From the NCBI RefSeq assembly GCF_027319265.1, contig NZ_DAHVNP010000031.1, positions 62,001-126,000 of the forward strand: a DNA stretch of 64,000 bases, in the 5' to 3' direction. This document shows positions 34,312 through 41,590 of this stretch, one piece after another. How positions within the stretch are numbered: position 1 is the first letter of the stretch; every line of letters begins with the position of its first letter. Below the pieces are notes generated by a model. That model was given only the letters and a program-made list of their open reading frames with translations, made no database searches and was not told the DNA's origin. The position numbers and the translations under genes were made by a program. The DNA is from Ferrimicrobium sp. GTDB lineage: Bacteria > Actinomycetota > Acidimicrobiia > Acidimicrobiales > Acidimicrobiaceae.

Positions 34312-35345
34312 TGTTATCACCATCGCAGCCACAGGTTCTGGCCACCAGCTATCATTCGCCTCAGCTTGACGTCGAGGTCAAACTCAATACAAATGAATCC
34401 CCACTTGCCCCTCCTGAAGGATTTCTTCTGGATGTCGCGGCGCGGATTCGCCGATCATCTCTTCATCGCTACCCCGACCGGCAGGCATCTGAGCTCCGCC
34501 AGCGCCTAGGCGAGTTCCATGGGGTCGATCCGGAGGCTATCTTTGTGGGGAATGGATCCAACGAAGTGCTACAGACGATCTTTCTGGCCTATGGTGGTCC
34601 GGGACGCACCGCCTGGGTGGCCCAGCCGACCTATGGAATGTACGCACAGATCGCCGGTGCGACCCGAACGGAGCTGATCCCTGGGCAACGAAGTGATTCT
34701 GGTCAGTTGACGGAGGAGTTGATCGCCTCCGACGCCTCTCTTGTGGTGGTCTGTGATCCAAACAATCCCACCGGGATGGTCGAACCCGCCGAGCTTCGCT
34801 CCCTCCCTCCGTTGCGTCCGCACCAGCTCTTCATCGTGGATCGTGCCTACCATGACTTTGATCAACGGCAGATTCCTGAGTGGCACGGTGAGAACGTCGC
34901 AGTGGTACGCACCTTCTCGAAGGCCCTGTCCCTGGCGGGCCTACGGCTAGGGTATGTCGTCGCTGATCCAACGGTCATTGCAGCGCTCTATGGGATTGTC
35001 TTGCCCTACCACTTGTCATCTCTGTCCCAGCTGGTCGCAGTCAGTGCCCTTGATTGGCAGCGCGAGCTGCAAGCCATGGTGAGTCTTGTCGTTACTGAAC
35101 GCGACGCGATGGTGAGCCGACTCGCAGCATTCGGGCTGGCTCCCTACCCATCGGCCACCAATTTTGTCCTCGTGGACATGGGCATCCATGATGCGCATGA
35201 GATATGGAACCGTCTGGTAGCGCGTTCTATCCTGGTGCGCGATGCAAGTCAGTGGCCTGGGGTAGGGAACGCCTTGCGTATTACCATAGGTACCCCCGAG
35301 GAGAACGCACGATTTCTGTCAACACTTGAGGAGGTGCTCCGATGA
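34308..35345 (+). CDS. hisC: Histidinol-phosphate aminotransferase
   Basis: This PLP enzyme makes histidinol phosphate from imidazole acetol phosphate and Glu. It has 345 residues. The substrate loop VKLNTNESPLAPPEGF is near the N-terminus, then IFVGNGSNEVLQTIFLAY, VVCDPNNPTGMVEPAE and the PLP lysine in VRTFSKALSLAGLRLGYVV. The annotated ATG 34308 overlaps hisD by 4 bases. The next ATG at 34311 has better spacing from GGAGG (34301). The stop overlaps hisB by 4 bases. Confidence 0.95.
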   Translation: MMLSPSQPQVLATSYHSPQLDVEVKLNTNESPLAPPEGFLLDVAARIRRSSLHRYPDRQASELRQRLGEFHGVDPEAIFVGNGSNEVLQTIFLAYGGPGRTAWVAQPTYGMYAQIAGATRTELIPGQRSDSGQLTEELIASDASLVVVCDPNNPTGMVEPAELRSLPPLRPHQLFIVDRAYHDFDQRQIPEWHGENVAVVRTFSKALSLAGLRLGYVVADPTVIAALYGIVLPYHLSSLSQLVAVSALDWQRELQAMVSLVVTERDAMVSRLAAFGLAPYPSATNFVLVDMGIHDAHEIWNRLVARSILVRDASQWPGVGNALRITIGTPEENARFLSTLEEVLR

Positions 35346-35932
35346 GAACAGCAACTTTTGAACGTAGCTCACAGGAGACGCAGATCGCGGTTGCGCTTGA
35401 TCTCGATGGTGGCTCCGTGTCGATCTCGACACCGGTCCCCTTCTTCTCGCACATGTTAAGTCAGCTTGGCGTCCACGGCGCTCTCGGCCTCTCCGTAGAG
35501 GCCACAGGGGATTGGATGGTCGACGCGCATCACCTGGTCGAAGATACTGGTATCGCGCTGGGTAGCGCCTTTCGGGAGGCGCTCGGCGATCGTATTGGCA
35601 TCGAACGCTTTGCGGACCGCCTCATCCCCCTTGATGAGTCGCTCGTCCAGGTCGCCATTGACCTCTCAGGTCGAGGTAGGGCCGTGGTTGAACTGGGTGG
35701 AAACCGCTCGTTGGCCCTTGGCACCCCAGCCTTTTATGTGGAACATGCGGAGGAGTTCTTTGCAGCGTTTGCTCGACATGGAGGTTGCACGTTGCACGTA
35801 CACTCGGTCCGTGATGGGAATACCCACCATCAACTTGAAGCTGCGTTTAAGGGGTTTGCCAGGGCCGTGCGCGATGCGGTGCGGGTAACCTCGACAGCGG
35901 TGGCCAGCTCAAAGGGCCTCCTCGATGGCTGA
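35342..35932 (+). CDS. hisB: Imidazoleglycerol-phosphate dehydratase
   Basis: This is a 196-residue monofunctional IGPD, without the phosphatase domain seen in enterobacteria. It dehydrates imidazole glycerol phosphate to imidazole acetol phosphate. The metal-binding histidine motifs are DAHHLVEDTGIALG near residue 60 and NTHHQLEAAFKGFARA near residue 160. The strand FFSHMLSQLGVHGALGL is also conserved. GAGG lies seven bases before the ATG. It overlaps hisC by 4 bases and is followed by hisH after about 100 bases. Confidence 0.95.
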   Translation: MRTATFERSSQETQIAVALDLDGGSVSISTPVPFFSHMLSQLGVHGALGLSVEATGDWMVDAHHLVEDTGIALGSAFREALGDRIGIERFADRLIPLDESLVQVAIDLSGRGRAVVELGGNRSLALGTPAFYVEHAEEFFAAFARHGGCTLHVHSVRDGNTHHQLEAAFKGFARAVRDAVRVTSTAVASSKGLLDG

Positions 35933-36031
35933 GCGCCAGCGCTTGGCCCCGGCAGGTCGGGGTGCTCGCTGATGGCGCAGCCCCCCCTTGTGACGAGGGC
36001 GATGCCGGAGCGCGATACCGATGCAACATCC

Positions 36032-36637
36032 ATGAAGATCGCCATCATCGATTACGGCATTGGGAATCTTGGATCCCTCTCCAATGCGCTGCGCCAGCTT
36101 GGGCACCAACCCATCCTTATCGATGATCCGAGGAGGCTGGAGGGCTACGACCATGCCATCCTGCCGGGTGTTGGACACTTTGGGGCATGTGCGCTTCGAC
36201 TTCGCGGGGCCGGTTTTGAGCAGGCTATCCGGGATCGGGTCGACGAGGGTCGATGGTTGCTCGGTATCTGCGTGGGAATGCAACTACTCTTTGATGGCTC
36301 CGATGAGTCGGGGGAGTCTGGCCTGGGTATCCTCCCGGGGCGTGTTGAGCGCATGCAACCAGGGCTACGACTCCCGGAGATGCAGTGGAATCGGCTTAGC
36401 TTCGAGCTGCCTGTCCATCCGCTCTTCGCCTCCTTCACGAGCGAGGTCTGGACGTACTTCGTGCATTCGTATGCCGTCAGAGAGAGTGAGCACGCGATTG
36501 CTTGGGAGGAGTATGGCGAGCGCTATGTGGCTGGTGTTGCCCGCGGTTCACTGCTTGGACTGCAGTTCCATCCTGAGAAGTCAAGCCGAGTCGGCTTGCG
36601 CATTTTAGGTGCTGCACTCGGACTGGAGGTGGAGTAG
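36032..36637 (+). CDS. hisH: Imidazole glycerol phosphate synthase, glutaminase subunit
   Basis: This is a class-I glutamine amidotransferase that delivers ammonia to HisF. The ATG at 36032 gives MKIAIIDYGIGNLGSLSNAL, the standard N-terminus, and about 201 residues. The frame is open back to 35972 but without sequence support. The nucleophile is in LLGICVGMQLLFDGSDE. The catalytic His/Glu is in GLQFHPEKSSRVGLRIL. The oxyanion-strand VHSYAV is also present. hisA begins 2 bases after its stop. Confidence 0.94.
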   Translation: MKIAIIDYGIGNLGSLSNALRQLGHQPILIDDPRRLEGYDHAILPGVGHFGACALRLRGAGFEQAIRDRVDEGRWLLGICVGMQLLFDGSDESGESGLGILPGRVERMQPGLRLPEMQWNRLSFELPVHPLFASFTSEVWTYFVHSYAVRESEHAIAWEEYGERYVAGVARGSLLGLQFHPEKSSRVGLRILGAALGLEVE

Positions 36638-36639
36638 CG

Positions 36640-37392
36640 ATGAGATTTTTGCCCGCAGTCGATATTCTGGATGGACAGGCGGTGCGCTTACTACAGGGCG
36701 ATTACGCCGCGGTGACCGTTTTTGGAGACGCCGAGGCGGTGGTTGGTCGCCTGTTGGCCCAAGGTGCCAAAGCACTACATCTTGTCGACCTCAATGCTGC
36801 CAGAGACCCCAAGGACCGAAGTAACCGTCAGATCATCGACCGATGCCTATCACAGGCACGAGAATACAAGGTGATGGTGGAACTGGGTGGTGGTGTGCGC
36901 GATAAGCGAGCAGTTAGCGAGCTTTTCGCGCTAGGAGTTGATCGTGTGATCATCGGGACCTCAGCCCTTGAGACGAAGGGTTGGGTGCTTGACCTGGAGG
37001 AGGAGTGGCGTCCCAAACTGGTGCTGTCGCTCGACTTTCGTATGCACGATGGCGAGGCATTTGTGGTCATGGATGCATGGCGACGCACGAGTGCATTCCG
37101 TCTGGAGGAGGCCGTTGATGACTTCTCCCAACAGGGTTTCATTACGCAGCTGATTACTCCGGTGTCGAGAGATGGGATGGCGAGCGGACCAGACCTGGAG
37201 CGTTATCGTCAGCTCGTCGTCGATTACCCGATCGACCTGATCGCCTCTGGTGGTATTCGTGATGCCCGCGATCTTGAGGCTTTGGCATCTATCGCACCGG
37301 CTAGGGGACGGATCGAAGGCGCCATCGTTGGCACCGCGCTCTATCGTGGGGCCCTGTCGGTCCCGGAAGGGCTGATCGCATGCAGCAGGTGA
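36640..37392 (+). CDS. hisA: Phosphoribosylformimino-AICAR-phosphate isomerase
   Basis: This is a 250-residue TIM barrel converting ProFAR to PRFAR. The N-terminal Asp lies in LPAVDILDGQAVRLLQGDY, the first phosphate site near ELGGGVRDK, and the second Asp in TPVSRDGMASGPDLE. The other phosphate loop is IASGGIRDARDLEAL. Many actinobacteria use one enzyme, PriA, for both this step and TrpF. Because a separate trpF lies at 50925, this enzyme need not be bifunctional. It overlaps hisF by 13 bases. Confidence 0.93.
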   Translation: MRFLPAVDILDGQAVRLLQGDYAAVTVFGDAEAVVGRLLAQGAKALHLVDLNAARDPKDRSNRQIIDRCLSQAREYKVMVELGGGVRDKRAVSELFALGVDRVIIGTSALETKGWVLDLEEEWRPKLVLSLDFRMHDGEAFVVMDAWRRTSAFRLEEAVDDFSQQGFITQLITPVSRDGMASGPDLERYRQLVVDYPIDLIASGGIRDARDLEALASIAPARGRIEGAIVGTALYRGALSVPEGLIACSR

Positions 37393-38150
37393 GAATTATT
37401 CCATGCCTGGACGTCGCCCGTGGTAGGGTGGTGAAAGGCGTCTCATTTCTCGACTTGCGTGACGCCGGTGATCCGGTAGCGATGGGCGAGCACTACAGCA
37501 AAGAAGGCGCTGATGAGCTGGTATTTCTTGACATCTCTGCGACGACTTCTGCGCGTACGACGATGGTCGAACTCGCTGCACGGGTGGCCGAGCAGACGCT
37601 GATTCCCTTTACCGTTGGCGGCGGAGTTGACTCGCTGGGCGTCGCCAGCAGCCTCCTACGGGTTGGAGCTGATAAGGTATCGGTCAACTCGGCGGCAGTC
37701 CGCGAACCACACCTCATACGTGAGATCGCCGATGTCTACGGGGACCAATGCGTCGTGGTCGCCATCGATGTACGCCGTAGTGAGCACGGCTACGAGGTGG
37801 TAACCCATGGTGGCACACGTCCAACCGGTCTTGAACTTTCAGCCTGGCTTGAACGGGTGCAACGAGAGGGGGCTGGCGAACTGCTGGTAACCTCGATGGA
37901 TCAAGATGGCCAAATGGCGGGCTACGATCGGGTGCTCTATAACAAGGTGCTCGCTGAGACCGATGTCCCGGTGATCGCCTCCGGCGGTGTGGGAAGTCTC
38001 GACGACTTCGTGGTGGGAGCCGAGCTCGGCGTCCAAGGGTTGTTAGCCGCTAGTGTCTTTCATTTTGGTACGTTTACCATAGGTCAGGTCAAGGAGTATC
38101 TCGCGAGCGCGGGAGTGGTCGTTCGGAGAGAGGATGAGGAGAGACGATGA
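37380..38150 (+). CDS. hisF: Imidazole glycerol phosphate synthase, cyclase subunit
   Basis: This is a 256-residue TIM barrel that forms imidazole glycerol phosphate and AICAR using ammonia from HisH. Catalytic Asp are in IIPCLDVARGRVVKGVSF and LLVTSMDQDGQMAGYD. Conserved elements also include FLDISAT, FTVGGGVDSL, DKVSVNSAAV and VIASGGVGSLDDFV. The last residues (REDEERR) are longer than in many HisF. Start overlaps hisA by 13 bases. Its stop overlaps the GroES-like gene by 4 bases (ATGA). Confidence 0.95.
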   Translation: MQQVRIIPCLDVARGRVVKGVSFLDLRDAGDPVAMGEHYSKEGADELVFLDISATTSARTTMVELAARVAEQTLIPFTVGGGVDSLGVASSLLRVGADKVSVNSAAVREPHLIREIADVYGDQCVVVAIDVRRSEHGYEVVTHGGTRPTGLELSAWLERVQREGAGELLVTSMDQDGQMAGYDRVLYNKVLAETDVPVIASGGVGSLDDFVVGAELGVQGLLAASVFHFGTFTIGQVKEYLASAGVVVRREDEERR

Positions 38151-38476
38151 GTGAACTGGGGCCAAAGAAGCAGGCGATCACGATGCTTGCTGATCGCCTG
38201 CTCGTGCAAGTTCCAACCACTGAAGGCGAACGCACTGCACGTTCGGGTATCCTTATTCCGGCGACGGCCCAGGTGGCAAAGCGCTTGACCTGGACAGAGG
38301 TGGTGGCCATCGGACCGGCAGTGCGGACCATCAAACAGGGTGATCTCGTTCTGTTCTCACCTGAGGATCGGTTTGAGGTCGAGATCCAGGCGGAGACCTA
38401 TCTGATCCTCCGGGAACGCGATATCCACGCCGTTGCCTCCGATCGGATCGATTCGGGCACTGGCCTCTATCTCTAG
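38147..38476 (+). CDS. GroES/chaperonin-10-like protein in the his operon
   Basis: This is a 109-residue protein of the Cpn10 fold. Conserved features are LADRLLVQVPTTEGERTARS followed by GILIPATAQ (the GroES phosphate/strand pattern), VVAIGPAVRTIKQGDLVLFS (the VlAvGpG and GD-V-lF elements) and TYLILRERDIHAV. It is translationally coupled to hisF. It is somewhat longer and more divergent than the normal co-chaperonin, and no groEL is next to it. It may be a dedicated or moonlighting paralogue of GroES. A link to histidine enzymes is inference from position only. Confidence 0.85.
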   Translation: MSELGPKKQAITMLADRLLVQVPTTEGERTARSGILIPATAQVAKRLTWTEVVAIGPAVRTIKQGDLVLFSPEDRFEVEIQAETYLILRERDIHAVASDRIDSGTGLYL

Positions 38477-38478
38477 CG

Positions 38479-38616
38479 ATGATGTTCTGGTGGTGGCTGT
38501 TTGACCCGTTTGGACGGTGTCGTTTGATCGCCGAACGAGAGATAACCGTAGGTGTCCTGAGCGATGGCGGGCACCTGTCTGAGAAGAAGTTGAAGTGGTC
38601 GGAGCGTGTGCCGTAG
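38479..38616 (+). CDS. Possible small Trp-rich peptide (45 aa) between cpn10-like gene and hisI
   Basis: An ATG at 38479 lies two bases after the stop of the GroES-like gene. The frame runs 45 codons to TAG 38614-38616, with hisI starting 15 bases later. The peptide begins MMFWWWLFDPFGRC and ends KKLKWSERVP, so it has an aromatic N-terminus and a basic C-terminus, with one Cys. There is no clear ribosome site, so translation would rely on coupling. Codon use is like the neighbours. It fills most of the only gap in this part of the operon. It may also be chance. Confidence 0.35.
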   Translation: MMFWWWLFDPFGRCRLIAEREITVGVLSDGGHLSEKKLKWSERVP

Positions 38617-38630
38617 CCACCTGATGAGAG

Positions 38631-39008
38631 ATGGAGAGAGTGGTGAGCGATGTGAGTATCGAGGGAGACGAGGAACTCATACCAGAGCTGATCTTCGATA
38701 GCCGGGGCCTGATGCCAGCTATTGTCGTTGACGAAGAGGGGCAGGTGCTGATGCTTGCCTGGGTTGACCAAGAGGCGCTTCGCCGTATGTTGCGTGACGG
38801 CGAGACCTGGTTCTATTCACGTTCGCGCCAGGAGTACTGGCACAAGGGTGCCACCTCTGGCAACATCCAGGAGGTACTCTCCATCAGCGTTGACTGCGAT
38901 GCCGATACCTTGTTGATCCGGGTTCACCAACATGGCCAAGGAGCCTGTCATACCGGTACCTATAGCTGCTTTTCCCGCTTACTGGCACACCGGGTTGGTC
39001 AGCCATGA
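38631..39008 (+). CDS. hisI: Phosphoribosyl-AMP cyclohydrolase
   Basis: This monofunctional HisI of 125 residues opens the adenine ring of phosphoribosyl-AMP. Zinc and magnesium residues lie in SISVDCDADTLLIRVHQHGQ and ACHTGTYSCF. YWHKGATSGN is the other signature. HisE is not fused and is not in the window. The start may be ATG 38631 or GTG 38643, which has GGAG six bases upstream. The stop overlaps trpE by 4 bases, so histidine and tryptophan genes are directly linked. Confidence 0.94.
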   Translation: MERVVSDVSIEGDEELIPELIFDSRGLMPAIVVDEEGQVLMLAWVDQEALRRMLRDGETWFYSRSRQEYWHKGATSGNIQEVLSISVDCDADTLLIRVHQHGQGACHTGTYSCFSRLLAHRVGQP

Positions 39009-40525
39009 CCTTCGAGGAGTTCCAGGAGGCTGCAAAGCGGTACTCTTTGGTGGCACTGACAGAGACGCTGATGGTGGATACCATCACCCCTGTGGCTGCC
39101 TTCGATGCATTGGTGGGGCCCGATGGAGACGGGGTGATCTTCGAGTCCGTTGACCAGATCGGTCGCTGGTCCCGCTTTTCCTTCGTGGGACGCGCGCCTA
39201 TTGGTCGCATCCTGATGCGAGGAGGTACGATCGAAATCGACGGGCGGTTGCCCGTCCCCCCGCTGGCGACTGAAGGTATCTTTGATTACCTGAACCGGCT
39301 TACCAGCTTGTTGGTGATGCAGCCGATGGATCCGATCCCTTTTGCTGGGGGACTCCTGGGTTACCTTGGTTACGACGTCGTACGCGAGATTGAGCCCACG
39401 ATTACTGAGACGGTCGAGGATGATCTTGGTCTGCCCGATGTCCTGCTCTCGCTCATCGGCGAGCTGGTGGTCTTTGATCACTGGGCGCAGACGGTGACGG
39501 TGGTGGTGAATGTCTTGATCGAACCCGGTGGCGGCGACTATGAGCAGTATCGATCAGCCTGTGCCGATCTGTCACGACTCGTTACTGAGTTCTGTCGGAT
39601 TCGTTCTCGCCTGACGCCGGGTCGTGTGGGGGTCGGCAAGGGTGTCGAGGGTGATCTTCTCGACGACCACTCGACCGAGGCCTACGAAGCGATGGTCGAG
39701 CGCGCCAAGGAGTACATTCTCGCTGGCGACATCTTTCAAGTGGTGCTCTCGCGACGATTTGACTTTCCGTTGCAGACCGACGCAATATCGCTTTATCGGG
39801 CCCTGCGTGTGACGAATCCAAGCCCGTATATGTATCTGCTGCAGTCCAATGAGATCACCGTCGTAGGTTCTTCGCCGGAGGCGCTGGTTACGGCGGATCG
39901 AAACGGATCGGTCATGGTCCGGCCGATAGCGGGTACCCGGCCAAGAGGAGCGAGCGAGGAGGATGACAGCCGGTTGATCGCTGAACTCCAGGCCGACCCA
40001 AAGGAACGAGCCGAACATATCATGTTGGTGGACCTAGCGAGGAATGATGTTGGTAAGGTCGCTGAGTTCGGTTCGGTCCAGGTTGTCAATCTTATGATGC
40101 CAGAGTTGTTCGCAAGGGTGATCCATCTCACCAGCGAGGTTGTTGGGAGGCTACGGCCGGGTGTGAGCCACGTTGACCTCCTGAAGGCGACACTTCCGGC
40201 AGGCACGTTGAGTGGGGCTCCCAAGGTGCGCGCCATGCAGATTATCGATGAACTCGAGAGGACGCGACGTGGCGTCTATGGGGGGGTGGTCGGGTACTTC
40301 AGCGCTCACGGCAACCTTGATTTTGCGATTGCTATTCGGACAGCAGTGGTTGACCCTTCGGGGATGTGCCACCTACAGGCAGGTGCTGGCATCGTCGCTG
40401 ATTCAGTAGCTCGCAACGAGGCGGCAGAGACGGTGGCAAAGGCCGCTGCCGTCGCGAGAGCGGTTCTACTCGCCCGCGAATTGCGGGTACCGGAGACCAG
40501 ATCACCAGATGATGGGCGACGATAG
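39005..40525 (+). CDS. trpE: Anthranilate synthase component I
   Basis: This is a 506-residue chorismate-using enzyme that makes anthranilate with the TrpG glutaminase. C-terminal catalytic motifs are RPIAGTRPRGASEEDD, LVDLARNDVGKV, LKATLPAGTLSGAPKVRAM and QAGAGIVADSVARNEAAET. The N-terminal domain has the usual WSRFSFVGRAP segment for Trp binding, so feedback inhibition by tryptophan is likely. It is coupled to hisI. trpG and trpD are not in the window and must be elsewhere. Confidence 0.94.
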   Translation: MTFEEFQEAAKRYSLVALTETLMVDTITPVAAFDALVGPDGDGVIFESVDQIGRWSRFSFVGRAPIGRILMRGGTIEIDGRLPVPPLATEGIFDYLNRLTSLLVMQPMDPIPFAGGLLGYLGYDVVREIEPTITETVEDDLGLPDVLLSLIGELVVFDHWAQTVTVVVNVLIEPGGGDYEQYRSACADLSRLVTEFCRIRSRLTPGRVGVGKGVEGDLLDDHSTEAYEAMVERAKEYILAGDIFQVVLSRRFDFPLQTDAISLYRALRVTNPSPYMYLLQSNEITVVGSSPEALVTADRNGSVMVRPIAGTRPRGASEEDDSRLIAELQADPKERAEHIMLVDLARNDVGKVAEFGSVQVVNLMMPELFARVIHLTSEVVGRLRPGVSHVDLLKATLPAGTLSGAPKVRAMQIIDELERTRRGVYGGVVGYFSAHGNLDFAIAIRTAVVDPSGMCHLQAGAGIVADSVARNEAAETVAKAAAVARAVLLARELRVPETRSPDDGRR

Positions 40526-40549
40526 AGCGGGTGTCTCCTCTGCGATCGT

Positions 40550-41404
40550 TTAGGTGATCAGCGCAGTCGGGATTGCCATCGAGGGTCGTGCGTCGATCAT
40601 CAGTCCACTCTGTTGACTGAACCTTCTTTTGACCCAACCACTGATGACGACTGTAGTATCCTCGAGCAGGAGGGCACGGATCTCGCCGGCGTGGTCACCC
40701 GACGCATCGACGAGCGGCAACGGCGGCGCAGGCAGTGCAGCGATCGCCTCCAGGGAGCTCGGCATGTAGCGCCGTACGAATAAGGAGACCGGAGGTTTTG
40801 CGCCTCGTGCGTCCGTACGAGCGACGAGTTCCTGTCCCACATAGCAGCCCTTGGTAAAACTTACCGCCGAGGTGACAAGTCCGGGTACGCTAGCCACAAG
40901 GAGTTCTTCGGGGGCGTCGGTGGGCAGATGGATCGCGAGCCGCGAGAGTCGCAGGTCCGAGAAGTGCGCCAGCGCGCCGGTGTCGTCATCGGGTCCAAGA
41001 GTGGTCAATGTGGTGTCAAGCGGCCAGAGTGGAGTCTCTTCGGAGCTGAGAGTGGCCGCCCAGGCCAGGTCTTCCTCGGCAATGTCTGCTTTGATGCGTA
41101 TGCGAAACTGGGTGAGACGAACGCGGAGTCGGCTGAGGTGTTCACGATAGGTGATGAGACGCAAGGTATCGTTTTGCATCTCTTGTAGACTCACGATGGT
41201 GATGAGCTTTCCATCAGGCGCACAGACGGCGGCGAGGAAGGGCATGGTCTTGTCAAGACATGTCAGATCGTTGGTCAGTTGACCCTGCAAAAAGCGATGA
41301 GCATCCGGACCGGTGACCTGGAGTGACGCCAAGGGTACGGCGATGGTTTGGGGCGGGTCAGGTGTGATAGGGGCGAGTCGGTGCCGAAGTGAAGGGGTAG
41401 TCAT
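40550..41404 (-). CDS. ygfZ: YgfZ/GcvT-domain folate-binding protein
   Basis: This 284-residue protein is of the YgfZ family, which helps repair or assemble iron-sulfur clusters using tetrahydrofolate. The family signature KGCYVGQELVARTDARG is complete. The N-terminal GcvT-like fold starts HRFLQGQLTNDLTCL. The gene is convergent with trpE (24-base gap) and divergent from the large GGDEF-EAL gene. The start is the ATG at 41404. No strong ribosome site is seen. Confidence 0.9.
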   Translation of the reverse strand: MTTPSLRHRLAPITPDPPQTIAVPLASLQVTGPDAHRFLQGQLTNDLTCLDKTMPFLAAVCAPDGKLITIVSLQEMQNDTLRLITYREHLSRLRVRLTQFRIRIKADIAEEDLAWAATLSSEETPLWPLDTTLTTLGPDDDTGALAHFSDLRLSRLAIHLPTDAPEELLVASVPGLVTSAVSFTKGCYVGQELVARTDARGAKPPVSLFVRRYMPSSLEAIAALPAPPLPLVDASGDHAGEIRALLLEDTTVVISGWVKRRFSQQSGLMIDARPSMAIPTALIT

Positions 41405-41590
41405 CGTAGAGATCAGCCTACACCGTTGCGTTGGAGGGATCGGAGGTCAAGATGACCGCCATGGTGCCGATAGGTATGAGGTGGCTGATCCTTTGAGTGA
41501 GACGGTGGATCCAAGACTACCGATAGCCTCAATGAGTGCGATCGATAAAATCGTCCGCCCTATACCAGCGATGTATCGTCCTGGCGGAGG

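Noticed and set aside
36640-37392. HisA as bifunctional PriA
   Set aside because: A complete trpF lies at 50925, so the dual role is not needed. Sequence alone cannot exclude residual activity.
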